DNA from: an uncultured Clostridia bacterium
Lineage (GTDB): Bacteria; Bacillota; Clostridia; Lachnospirales; Lachnospiraceae
Assembly: GCA_937895705.1 (NCBI GenBank)
Contig: CALBKM010000034.1
Location: 124,001 to 188,000 of the forward strand
Direction: 5' to 3'
Length of the DNA stretch: 64,000 bases
The first letter of the stretch is position 1, and each line of letters starts with the position of its first letter. Under the pieces are notes generated by a model that saw only the letters and a program-made list of their open reading frames with translations, was not told the DNA's origin and did not search any database. This document shows, one piece after another, positions 8,684 to 17,135 of the stretch. The position numbers and the translations under genes were made by a program.

Positions 8684-9058
8684 TTACTTCTCTATTTTTG
8701 CGGAAATCTCTCCGATGACTCGACGAATCTCATCTTCCTCCAACGGCTTGGTCAAAAACTCTTCCGCGCCGGCTTTCACCGCCTGCATCAGGTTGTTTTT
8801 TTGGCCCGCGGCTGTAATCATAACCACCTTTGCATTCTCATCCTCGTGCTTAATCAAAAGCAAGGACTCCAATCCGTTCATTACCGGCATGGTAATGTCC
8901 ATGGTTACGATATCCGGCCGCAACTCTTTATACTTTAAAAAACCTTCTTCACCGTTCACTGCTTCTCCGATGACTTCGAGGCCCATCCTTGTCAACACAT
9001 CGGTTAACATCTTTCTTGAAGTTTTGGAATCATCTACCACTAATACAGTAATCGCCAT
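8684..9058 (-). CDS. CheY-like single-domain response regulator
   Basis: 124 residues, a stand-alone receiver. The start at 9058 follows GGAGG by seven bases. Acidic pocket residues are in 'VLVVDDSKTSRKML', the phospho-acceptor Asp is in 'PDIVTMDITMPVMNG' near residue 52, and the conserved Lys is in FLTKPLEEDEI near 104. There is no output domain, so it probably acts by binding a motor, a kinase or its neighbour. It starts four bases after the stop of the CheX-like gene, so the two form one operon, presumably regulator and phosphatase. Confidence 0.93.
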   Translation of the reverse strand: MAITVLVVDDSKTSRKMLTDVLTRMGLEVIGEAVNGEEGFLKYKELRPDIVTMDITMPVMNGLESLLLIKHEDENAKVVMITAAGQKNNLMQAVKAGAEEFLTKPLEEDEIRRVIGEISAKIEK

Positions 9059-9062
9059 CTCA

Positions 9063-9941
9063 CTACCTCCAACCATTCTTATTTGTAACAACAAAATTCA
9101 CCGTCGCATCGCCGATACCGAACGGCATCACAAGAATATTTTCTCCGGATACGGTGGCATCGTTCCCCATTTCCGGCGGCATTAATTCCAGAGTAATTCC
9201 CTTGTTGCTCTGTGCTGTTGCAAACAAACCGCTGATACAGTTCAGCAACTCTCCCACGGCATCCTGTACATCTTCATCCACAACGGTAAAGGTTTCCTTT
9301 GCAAACCCGGAACCCAGACGACACAAACCGTTCGATACATCCGCAAAACACACCTTCCAGGTATTTGTACCCGCCAGCTCCTGAGATACCGGTTTTACCA
9401 AATCCGCCGAATTCATCAACGCACCGTTCATCGGATATGCATAGCGGTCGATACAACGAATAATGGTCTTTAACGCTACTGCAACGATTTCTTCATACTC
9501 TTCCGCTCCCTTCGGAAGGAATAACGGAATAATTTTTTCCACATCTCCGCTCTTAATCACTTCCAGTTCGGTGTTCGTGAATCCGTTTTCCACCTGATAA
9601 CTTCTGAGCACCAGCTGAATCTTATCCATAGTAACAATGCCTTCGTCTACCAAGGTCTGTGCAAAAGTCAAAAACTCATTCCCCTGCATCTTTAAAAGGC
9701 TTCCCACCTGAGCTTCCGTCAAATACCCCTTCTCAACAGCGATATCTCCGAACCGCTTATCCATAGTCTGTTGCATCCGATTAATCGCATCCGCCTGATC
9801 CAAAGTCAGCATACCTTCCGACACCGCAATCAACCCGAGCTTAACTCTGATTTTTTCCTGTACGGAAATCACATGCGCCAGTTGCTCCTTAGTCATAACA
9901 CCTTCTTCTACCAAGTAATTACCCAATAAATAGCTAATCAT
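9063..9941 (-). CDS. CheX-like chemotaxis phosphatase domain with an MshEN-like N-terminal region
   Basis: 292 residues. The ATG at 9941 follows a GGGGG run. The first 110 residues hold three similar helical segments (LGNYLVEEGVMTKEQLAHVI; LIAVSEGMLTLDQADAINRM; FGDIAVEKGYLTEAQVGSLL), the pattern of MshEN/GspE-N type modules, some of which bind c-di-GMP. The C-terminal half, about 135-292, looks like a CheX/CheC-family domain (ELLNCISGLFATAQSNKG, late strands with MPFGIGDATVNFVV). CheX proteins dephosphorylate CheY-P, and a CheY-like gene follows directly. The domain calls are by eye; the exact catalytic Glu/Asn pair was not fixed. Confidence 0.7.
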   Translation of the reverse strand: MISYLLGNYLVEEGVMTKEQLAHVISVQEKIRVKLGLIAVSEGMLTLDQADAINRMQQTMDKRFGDIAVEKGYLTEAQVGSLLKMQGNEFLTFAQTLVDEGIVTMDKIQLVLRSYQVENGFTNTELEVIKSGDVEKIIPLFLPKGAEEYEEIVAVALKTIIRCIDRYAYPMNGALMNSADLVKPVSQELAGTNTWKVCFADVSNGLCRLGSGFAKETFTVVDEDVQDAVGELLNCISGLFATAQSNKGITLELMPPEMGNDATVSGENILVMPFGIGDATVNFVVTNKNGWR

Positions 9942-9988
9942 CAAATGCCCCCTTTTACATTATTTCACGATCGATATTACTATCTATC

Positions 9989-10017
9989 ATTATACACTAT
10001 TTTTTGACAAATTTCCA
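9989..10017 (-). promoter_or_regulatory. Promoter of the CheX-like/CheY-like operon
   Basis: On the minus strand a perfect TATAAT (9989-9994) lies 17 bases downstream of TGGAAA (10012-10017), a weak -35. Confidence 0.55.
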
Positions 10018-10133
10018 CTATAAAAACAAATTAATTTATAATTTTATATTTTCGTTCATTTATCTTGCGCTTTTATAAAAAAGAAGGTATACTTCTCTTA
10101 AAAGCATTGGTATTATACCGGAAAGGACATTTT

Positions 10134-11375
10134 ATGGCGACGATAAAACCGTTTTATTGCATCCGTCCGACGGCGGAACTGGCTCATCGCGTTGCGGCAT
10201 TACCTTATGATGTATACAACCGTAACGAAGCAAAGGCTGTTGTTGCAAAGGACTCCCTCTCTTTTTTGAACATTGACCGTGCGGAAACCCAGTTTCCGGA
10301 TGATGTTGACACTTATGCGGACTGCGTTTACTCCAAAGCCGCAGAGCTTTTAAACGCCCGCATCGCCGACGGTACTTTTGTTACCGACACCACGACAAAC
10401 TACTATATTTATGAGCTTACCATGGACGGCCGCACCCAGACAGGTATCGTGGCTTGTGCTTCCATTGACGACTACATGAACAATGTGATTAAGAAGCATG
10501 AAAATACCCGCGCCGACAAAGAAGAAGACCGTATCCGTCACGTAGATACCTGTAACGCTCAGACCGGTCCGATTTTCCTTGCATATCGCAGAAACGAAAT
10601 CATCTATTCCGTTGTGGCAAAAACAAAGAAAAATGCTCCGCTCTATGATTTTACTTCCGATGACGGAATCACTCACAGAGTATTCGTTATTTCCGATCCG
10701 GCAGACGTAGCTGCCGTATCAGATGCCTTCGGCACCATCGACAGCATTTATATCGCCGACGGTCATCACCGTGCCGCTTCCGCGGTTAAGGTGGGCCTAA
10801 AACGTCGTTTGGAGAACCCGGGCTTTGACGGCACGGAGGAGTTTAACTTCTTCCTTTCCGTTCTCTTCCCGGAGGATGAATTGAAAATCTTACCGTATAA
10901 CCGCGTAGTAAAGGATTTAAACGGTCTTACCAAAGAAGCCTTCCTTTCCCGCATTGCGCAGGACTTTAACGTTGAAGAATTAGGAAAAGAGGCTTTCCAG
11001 CCGGAAAAGAAGGGAACTTTCGGCATGTACTTAGACGGCACCTGGTACTGTCTGACTGCAATCGGCGCTTTGCAGCAGATTACCGATCCGGTAGAGTCTC
11101 TGGATGTTTCCTTATTGCAGGATTATCTCCTGGCTCCGGTCCTCGGAATCGGTGACCCGCGTACCGACAAACGTATCGACTTTATCGGCGGCATCCGCGG
11201 TTTAGGAGAACTGGAACGTCGCGTTGCGGAAGACATGACCGTAGCCTTCTCCATGTATCCGACCTCCATTCAGGAGCTGTTCGCCGTATCGGATGCAGGG
11301 CGCTTAATGCCTCCGAAATCCACCTGGTTCGAGCCGAAGCTTCGTAGCGGACTTTTTATTCATAAGTTGAGTTAA
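10134..11375 (+). CDS. DUF1015 family protein
   Basis: 413 residues, the usual length of this family, whose function is not established. The ATG at 10134 follows GGAAAGGA; an earlier in-frame ATG at 10065 lacks a site. The start 'IKPFYCIRPTAELAHRVAAL' and the motif 'SIYIADGHHRAASAVK' at about 205 are family hallmarks, and the late 'LGIGDPRTDKRIDFIGG' is also typical. The protein is soluble with no signal peptide. A TATTAT with an extended TG at 10109-10116 is a possible promoter. It is a single gene closed by a terminator. In other Clostridia members often sit near serine biosynthesis genes; none is here. Confidence 0.88.
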   Translation: MATIKPFYCIRPTAELAHRVAALPYDVYNRNEAKAVVAKDSLSFLNIDRAETQFPDDVDTYADCVYSKAAELLNARIADGTFVTDTTTNYYIYELTMDGRTQTGIVACASIDDYMNNVIKKHENTRADKEEDRIRHVDTCNAQTGPIFLAYRRNEIIYSVVAKTKKNAPLYDFTSDDGITHRVFVISDPADVAAVSDAFGTIDSIYIADGHHRAASAVKVGLKRRLENPGFDGTEEFNFFLSVLFPEDELKILPYNRVVKDLNGLTKEAFLSRIAQDFNVEELGKEAFQPEKKGTFGMYLDGTWYCLTAIGALQQITDPVESLDVSLLQDYLLAPVLGIGDPRTDKRIDFIGGIRGLGELERRVAEDMTVAFSMYPTSIQELFAVSDAGRLMPPKSTWFEPKLRSGLFIHKLS

Positions 11376-11411
11376 AATTTCGTTTTTTCTTCTTTCATAC
11401 GAACGATGAAC

Positions 11412-11455
11412 AAAACAGGACTGTTGCACTGATACGAAGTACGCGGTCCTGTTTT
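11412..11455 (+). terminator. Terminator of the DUF1015 gene
   Basis: AAAACAGGAC pairs with GTCCTGTTTT around a 24-base loop; the final T's belong to the stem. Confidence 0.75.
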
Positions 11456-11521
11456 ACGTATATAGGTCTAGAAACATTTGCGATACCGCGACTGCAAATG
11501 ATACAGCACCCAGCAAGACGC

Positions 11522-11559
11522 AAAAACAGGGCCGCCGCATACAAGCGACGACCCCGTTT
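11522..11559 (-). terminator. Terminator of the xylanase/esterase gene
   Basis: On the minus strand a G/C-rich stem with some G-T pairs and the loop TTGTATG is followed by five T's. Confidence 0.75.
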
Positions 11560-11588
11560 CATTTGCGTTATTTTTTGTTATATTTATT

Positions 11589-14500
11589 TTAGTCGTAAAC
11601 ACTGGACCAAATCTTGTAATCTACGTTTGCGTTCTTTCCCTTATACTCGAAAAGCTGACTCATGGTTACGAACTGATAACCCTGATTCTTTAAGCTCTCG
11701 ATAATGGTCGGAAGCGCCTGAACGGTAGCACTGTTACCCTGGAAATCGTGAAGCAGGATAATCTGACCATCCTTTACGCCACGAGTTACGGAATTTGCAA
11801 TCTGGCTGGAGGAGCTGCTACCATCCCAATCGTTATGCATGGTACCCTGAATGAATGCCATGTCGATTGCACTGTACATCGTGTTGTTTACAGAGATGTA
11901 CGGCGGACGGAAGAACTTCGGAGTCTGTCCGGTGTACTGCTTAATCAGGTTATTGGTCTGATTAATCTCGTTCTGGATAGAACCGTAATCCATTCTGGTC
12001 ATATCGCTATGAGTATAAGAATGGTTTGCAAGCTCATGACCGGAAGCGTTCTGTCTCTCAAGGATAGAACGAGTGTTACCGTTAATGTTCTGACCGATTA
12101 AGAAGAACGTAGCCTTAACATCATATCTGTCAAGGATATCCAATACCTGAGAGGTAGTGGAAGTCGGACCGTCATCAAAGGTTAATGCAACCATCTTTCC
12201 GTTCGGATTGATGGAGCTGCCGCTGTTGCCGGAATTTCCGCCGTTACCTGCATTGCTGCCGTTATCGGTATCTACAGAGCCTGCCGGGCTGATGGTTAAG
12301 CTGTCGATGAAAGCATCCCAGGTACCGTCATCTGCGGTTACCTTTAACTCAACCTTCTGGTTGCCGGTTCCGTGAGATACGTTGGAAATGGTATACTCAG
12401 CGATGTTTGCATCACCATAGTAGAAGGTACCCTTACTCTGGCCACCGATGTACAACTCAACTCTTGCCATGTTGTCACCGTTGGATGCACCTCTTAAGGT
12501 GAAGTCATGAGTTCCCTCAGCAAAGTACTGAGTATAGGATACTGCATCGTCGTTTGCATAAAGTGCTACACCGTCAAACGGAGAGCTTACATTACCGGTG
12601 TACTGACCGGACTTGGTCATATCCTCACACTGCTTGGTGTTATCGGTAGAACCGGTGTTACCGCCGGAGGTGTTGCCACCGGAAGTATTGCCACCACTGG
12701 TGTTGCCGCCCTGGTTACCGGTGTTACCACCGCTGGTATTGCCACCGGAGGTGTTACCGCCGGAAGTTGCGCCACCGTTGATGGTTAACTTATCAATGAA
12801 CGCATCCCAGGTACCGTCATCTGCGGTTACCTTTAACTCTACCTTCTTGTTACCGGTTCCGGTAGATACATCCTCGATTACATAATCTGCTACATTTGCA
12901 TCGCCGTAGTAGAAAGTACCCTTATTCTGGCCGTCGATGAAAAGGTCGACTCTTGCCATGTTATCGCCGTTGGATGCACCGGTCAAAGTAAAGGTGTTGG
13001 TTCCGCTGGTGAAGTTCTGGGTATAAGATACTGCATCGTCGTTTGCATATAATGCTACGCCGCTGAACGGAGAGCTTACGTTGCCGGTGTACTGACCGGA
13101 CTTGGTCATGTTCTCACATTCCATGGTTGCACCGGTATTGGTGGTACCGCCGGAGGTGTTGCCACCTTGGTTTCCGCCGGAGGTGTTACCGCCCTGGTTG
13201 CCACCGGAGGTGTTACCGCCCTGGTTGCCGCCGGAGGTGTTGCCACCCTGGTTGCCACCGCTGGTGTTTCCGCCGGAAGCTGCGCCGCCGCTGATGGTTA
13301 ACTTGTCAATGAATGCATCCCAGGTACCGTCATCTGCGGTTACCTTTAACTCTACCTTCTTGTTACCGGTTCCGGTAGATACATCCTCGATTACATAATC
13401 TGCTACATTTGCATCGCCGTAGTAGAAAGTACCCTTATTCTGGCCGTCGATGAAAAGATCGACTCTTGCCATGTTGTCACCGTTGGATGCACCGGTCAAG
13501 GTGAAGGTGCTGGTACCGCTGGTGAAGTTCTGGGTATAAGATACTGCGTCGTCGTTTGCGTATAAAGCTACGCCGTTGAACGGGGAGCTTACGTTGCCGG
13601 TATACTGACCGGACTTGGTCATATCCTCACACTCCATGGTTGCACCGGTATTGGTGGTGCCGCCGGAGGTGTTGCCGCCCTGATTGCCGCCGGAGGTGTT
13701 GCCACCCTGGTTGCCGCCGGAGGAACTGCCGCCGTTTACGGATACGCCGTTACCGCCGATAATAAGTGCATCTGCATATAAATCCCAGCTGCCCTCATCT
13801 GCGGTCATTCTTAATTCAACCTTCTGGTTTCCTGTGCCGGTAGATACATTCTTAATGGTGTATTCTGCTACATTTGCATCACCGAAATAGAACGTACCCT
13901 TATTCTGGCCGCCGATATATAAATCAACCTGTGCCAGATTATCTCCGTCGGATGCTCCTCTTAAAGAGAAGTCATGGGTACCGGAAGAGAAGTTTACAGT
14001 CGTAGATACTGCGTCATCATTACCATATAATGCTACGCCGTCAAACGGGCTGGTTACATTACCGGTATATTCACCGGACTTGGTCATGTTCTCACACTCG
14101 ATTACGGTTCCCTTGTTGGTTCCCGGTGCGCTGCTTGCTCCATCGTTAGAGGAGCTACCGCCGGAAGAACTTCCGCCGCTGCTTCCGCTGCCGCCTACGG
14201 TAATATCGAGCTTGTAAACATCTGCCCAACCGCTGGACTGATATCCTTCTACGTTAAATGCTGCCTCGTACATGAGACCCATCTTCATTCCCATACGCTC
14301 CCAAGCCTTGAAATGCTCGGTTACGGAAATGCTACCGCTGGTACGCTTGCTCTGACGTACGCTCCAGTACTGCTGGAACGTGGTGTTACCGTCGATGGAC
14401 GGCTGATTTACACGAGTGGTCTCGTATACATCATATGTAGCACCGTCTACGGTGATGGTTCCCTTGGAGTTTGCCCCCGGCGGACGCCAGGTTCCCCAAC

Positions 14501-14879
14501 AGTCTACAATGTAGTACTCTACGAGCGGATTTCTACACCATCCGTATACACAGAGGTAAGAATTACCGTTCGGCTGGTAGTCTACACCATAGTTTACAGT
14601 AATGTTACCGAGCTGAGAGTAGGTCTTGGTACAATCCCACTTTACACCCTTACGGAATAATACATTTCCGATGTTCTCCCACCAACACTCGAAGAGACCG
14701 TTGCCCTTCAAAGTCATGCTGGTGTCGCCGTAGTCTTTCCACAGCTCATATGCATAGTTACCCTCGTAACCAGTTGCGTTGTTGTACAATACGGTGGCAG
14801 CTTCTGCCTTAGATGCCGGTACAACAACCTGCAAGCATAATACTAATGCAAGCAGTAAACCCTTTAGTTTTTTGCTCAT
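11589..14879 (-). CDS. Secreted modular xylanase: GH11 - CBM36 x4 - CE4 acetylxylan esterase
   Basis: 1096 residues, exported. Signal peptide 1-27. A GH11 endo-1,4-beta-xylanase domain spans 28-228, with the nucleophile Glu121 in NPLVEYYIVD and the acid/base Glu211 in VEGYQSSG. Four modules of about 118 residues follow at 258-375, 414-531, 585-702 and 748-865; their pattern (MTKSGQYTGNVSSPF, GVALYANDDAVS, ADDGTWDA) matches CBM36, a calcium-dependent xylan binder. Gly/Asn/Thr/Gln-rich linkers separate them. Residues 895-1080 are a polysaccharide deacetylase (CE4) domain with TFDDGP (900-905), NHSYTH (952-957), RPPY (991-994) and LLHD (1042-1045). One enzyme could therefore cut the xylan backbone and remove acetyl groups. 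No sortase or SLH anchor is seen. The start follows AAAGGAGG. Its paralogue lies just upstream. Confidence 0.93.
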   Translation of the reverse strand: MSKKLKGLLLALVLCLQVVVPASKAEAATVLYNNATGYEGNYAYELWKDYGDTSMTLKGNGLFECWWENIGNVLFRKGVKWDCTKTYSQLGNITVNYGVDYQPNGNSYLCVYGWCRNPLVEYYIVDCWGTWRPPGANSKGTITVDGATYDVYETTRVNQPSIDGNTTFQQYWSVRQSKRTSGSISVTEHFKAWERMGMKMGLMYEAAFNVEGYQSSGWADVYKLDITVGGSGSSGGSSSGGSSSNDGASSAPGTNKGTVIECENMTKSGEYTGNVTSPFDGVALYGNDDAVSTTVNFSSGTHDFSLRGASDGDNLAQVDLYIGGQNKGTFYFGDANVAEYTIKNVSTGTGNQKVELRMTADEGSWDLYADALIIGGNGVSVNGGSSSGGNQGGNTSGGNQGGNTSGGTTNTGATMECEDMTKSGQYTGNVSSPFNGVALYANDDAVSYTQNFTSGTSTFTLTGASNGDNMARVDLFIDGQNKGTFYYGDANVADYVIEDVSTGTGNKKVELKVTADDGTWDAFIDKLTISGGAASGGNTSGGNQGGNTSGGNQGGNTSGGNQGGNTSGGNQGGNTSGGTTNTGATMECENMTKSGQYTGNVSSPFSGVALYANDDAVSYTQNFTSGTNTFTLTGASNGDNMARVDLFIDGQNKGTFYYGDANVADYVIEDVSTGTGNKKVELKVTADDGTWDAFIDKLTINGGATSGGNTSGGNTSGGNTGNQGGNTSGGNTSGGNTSGGNTGSTDNTKQCEDMTKSGQYTGNVSSPFDGVALYANDDAVSYTQYFAEGTHDFTLRGASNGDNMARVELYIGGQSKGTFYYGDANIAEYTISNVSHGTGNQKVELKVTADDGTWDAFIDSLTISPAGSVDTDNGSNAGNGGNSGNSGSSINPNGKMVALTFDDGPTSTTSQVLDILDRYDVKATFFLIGQNINGNTRSILERQNASGHELANHSYTHSDMTRMDYGSIQNEINQTNNLIKQYTGQTPKFFRPPYISVNNTMYSAIDMAFIQGTMHNDWDGSSSSSQIANSVTRGVKDGQIILLHDFQGNSATVQALPTIIESLKNQGYQFVTMSQLFEYKGKNANVDYKIWSSVYD
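12774..13640 (-). repeat. Near-identical tandem CBM36 units
   Basis: Modules three (12774-13127) and two (13287-13640) are offset by 513 bp, exactly 171 codons. They differ at only a handful of residues, and a run of about 130 bp from the shared GCATCCCAGG onward is identical. Modules one and four are more divergent. This points to recent duplication or gene conversion. Confidence 0.88.
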
Positions 14880-14908
14880 TGCAAAAATACCTCCTTTCTC
14901 GCAAAACT

Positions 14909-14937
14909 AGATTACCATTTTTTGTACAATTTGTAAA
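14909..14937 (-). promoter_or_regulatory. Promoter of the large xylanase gene
   Basis: TTTACA (14932-14937), 17 bases, TAATCT (14909-14914) on the minus strand. The same pair, with similar flanks through the ribosome site, occurs before the paralogous gene at 16807-16836, so promoter and leader were duplicated with the gene. Confidence 0.65.
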
Positions 14938-15102
14938 GTATTTTTTAACAAATTTTATAAAAATTGTTCGCTTTTTACGACAACCATGTCAAAAGTGCAC
15001 GAATCTGCCCACTATAAACAACAACATGTATAGTTATTGCAGTTTTCGCCTATACATTTTGTTAAAAATGCCATATCCGCTTCCGTTTCATCACATAACA
15101 CA

Positions 15103-15134
15103 AAGGGCGCCGACCCACTCGGATCAACGCCCTT
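15103..15134 (-). terminator. Terminator-like hairpin of the second xylanase gene
   Basis: AAGGGCG with CGCCCTT around an 18-base loop; the following T's are few. The rest of the gap 14938-15102 is A/T-rich and shows nothing further. Confidence 0.6.
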
Positions 15135-15162
15135 CTCAACCTTGTTTACATGTTACAAATAT

Positions 15163-16779
15163 TTACCACTTCAGGTAGTCAAGATAAGCATCCCAACGAC
15201 CGTCGTCTGCGGTTACAATTAACTCAATGGTCTGAACTCCGGTTCCGTGAGAAACATTCTCAATCGTATACTCTGCCGGATACTGGTCACCGTAGTAGAA
15301 AGTGCCCTTATACTGACCGCCGATGTACAAATCAACTCTTGCCATGTTGCCGCCGTTGGAAGCACCTCTTAAGGTAAAGTTGTGCGTACCGTATGCAAAA
15401 TACTGATCAAAGGAAACCTTATCGTTATTTGCATATAAAGCAACACCGTTAAACGGATTGTTAATATTGCCGGTATACTGACCGTCCTTGGTCATATTCT
15501 CACACTGCATCTGCGTATTGTTAGTGGTTCCGCCGGAGGTGTTGCCACCCTGATTTCCGGTGTTGCCGCCCTGATTGCCGGTATTACCGCCCTGGTTACC
15601 CGTGTTGCCGCCAGAAGAACTTCCGCCGCCTACGGATACACCGCTACCGCCGATGATAAGGCAGTCTGCATATGCATCCCAGGTACCGTCATCTGCAGTT
15701 ACCTTTAACTCTACCTTCTGGTTGCCGGTGCCATGAGATACATTCTTAAGAGTGTACTCAGCCACATTTGCATCACCGTAATAGAAAGTACCCTTATTCT
15801 GACCGCCGATGTATAAATCAACTCTTGCCAGGTTGTCTCCGTTAGACGCACCTCTTAAGGTGAAGTCATGGGTGCCGGAAGAGAAGTTCACAGTGGTGGA
15901 TACAGCATCATCATTTGCATAAAGCGCAACACCGTTGAACGGATTGCTTACACTGCCGGTGTACTGACCGGACTTGGTCATAGCCTCACACTCAATTTCG
16001 GTACCCTTGTTGGTTCCCGGTGCGCTGCTGGCGTTGTCACCGTTTCCGGAAGAACCGCTGTTACCGCCAGAAGAACTTCCGCCGCCGTTGCCGCCGACAG
16101 AAATATCAAACTTGTAAACATCAGCCCATCCGCTGCTCTGATAACCTTCAACAGTAAGTGCAGCCTCATACATGAGACCCATTCTCATACCCATACGCTC
16201 CCAAGCCTTAAAATGCTCGGTTACGGAAATGGTACCGCTGGTACGCTTCTGCTGACGTACGCTCCAGTACTGCTGGAAGGTGGTGTTACCGTCGATGGAC
16301 GGCTGATTTACTCTGGTCGTCTCATACACATCGTATGCAGCGCCGTCTACATAAATGGTTCCCTTGGAGTTTGCCCCCGGCGGACGCCAGGTTCCCCAGC
16401 TGTCTACGATGTAATACTCTACAAGCGGATTTCTGCACCATCCGTATACGCAAAGGTAAGAATTACCGTTCGGCTGATAATCCACGCCGTAGTTTACGGT
16501 AATGTTGCCAAGCTGGGAGTACGTCTTCGTACAATCCCACTTTACACCCTTACGGAATAATGCATTTCCGATGTTCTGCCACCAGCACTCAAACAGACCG
16601 TTACCCTTTAAGGTCATGCTGGTGCTACCATAATCTTTCCACAACTCATACGCGTAGTTTCCTTCATAACCCGTCGCATTGTTGTACAACACGGTTGCCG
16701 CGTCTGCCTTTGCAGCCGGAACAACCACCTGCAAGCATAATACTAATGCAAGCAGTAAACCCTTTAATTTTTTGCTCAT
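15163..16779 (-). CDS. Secreted GH11 xylanase with two CBM36 modules
   Basis: 538 residues, exported; signal peptide 1-27. The GH11 domain spans 28-228 and is almost the same as that of the downstream paralogue, with nucleophile Glu121 (NPLVEYYIVD) and acid/base Glu211 (VEGYQSSG). A Gly/Ser linker leads to a CBM36 module at about 260-377; a second linker made of GNQGGNT units leads to a more divergent CBM36 module at about 423-538, which ends the protein. There is no esterase domain. The start follows AAAGGAGG with the same leader as the paralogue. The pair should act outside the cell on xylan. The two genes have separate promoters and a hairpin between them, so they are probably transcribed separately. 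Confidence 0.93.
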   Translation of the reverse strand: MSKKLKGLLLALVLCLQVVVPAAKADAATVLYNNATGYEGNYAYELWKDYGSTSMTLKGNGLFECWWQNIGNALFRKGVKWDCTKTYSQLGNITVNYGVDYQPNGNSYLCVYGWCRNPLVEYYIVDSWGTWRPPGANSKGTIYVDGAAYDVYETTRVNQPSIDGNTTFQQYWSVRQQKRTSGTISVTEHFKAWERMGMRMGLMYEAALTVEGYQSSGWADVYKFDISVGGNGGGSSSGGNSGSSGNGDNASSAPGTNKGTEIECEAMTKSGQYTGSVSNPFNGVALYANDDAVSTTVNFSSGTHDFTLRGASNGDNLARVDLYIGGQNKGTFYYGDANVAEYTLKNVSHGTGNQKVELKVTADDGTWDAYADCLIIGGSGVSVGGGSSSGGNTGNQGGNTGNQGGNTGNQGGNTSGGTTNNTQMQCENMTKDGQYTGNINNPFNGVALYANNDKVSFDQYFAYGTHNFTLRGASNGGNMARVDLYIGGQYKGTFYYGDQYPAEYTIENVSHGTGVQTIELIVTADDGRWDAYLDYLKW

Positions 16780-16806
16780 TGCAAAAATACCTCCTTTCGC
16801 AAACTC

Positions 16807-16836
16807 AGATTACCACATTTTTGTGCACTTTGTAAA
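16807..16836 (-). promoter_or_regulatory. Promoter of the second xylanase gene
   Basis: TTTACA (16831-16836), 18 bases, TAATCT (16807-16812) on the minus strand; matches the promoter of the paralogue at 14909-14937. Confidence 0.65.
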
Positions 16837-17081
16837 GGATAATCTATTTTTTAACACACTTTTTTGTGACTTTTGCACAAAACTTTTATACAACTTTTCC
16901 GTATCTTTTTCGTTTACTTTACAACTTCACCACATAATTATTGCTCTCTTTTTTCCGTTTTCGTACCAATACAATTATTGCGGTATTTATTCGCAAAATA
17001 TACATCTTATAATTATAATAATATTCATCAGAATATTCACTTTTTTTGTTTTAAAGGACTGTATAACTTTTTTTGCACATC
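16837..17081. other. A/T-rich intergenic stretch, nothing recognised
   Basis: Upstream of the xylanase promoter and downstream of the ABC exporter operon. T-rich, with no believable reading frame, repeat or hairpin except the terminator that follows at 17082. It could carry upstream control sites of the xylanase gene, but no clear dyad was found. Confidence 0.5.
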
Positions 17082-17120
17082 AAAAAAGAGACTGTCGCAT
17101 CCGCCTGCACAGTCTCTTTT
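17082..17120 (-). terminator. Terminator of the ABC exporter operon
   Basis: AAAAGAGACTGT pairs with ACAGTCTCTTTTTT on the minus strand, ending in a T-run; it lies 16 bases past the stop. Confidence 0.9.
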
Positions 17121-17135
17121 ATCCGTCGCTATTTG

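Noticed and set aside
12613..13398. Plus-strand Pro/Glu/Val repeat frames
   Set aside because: Mirror images of the xylanase Gly/Asn linkers and CBM36 modules.
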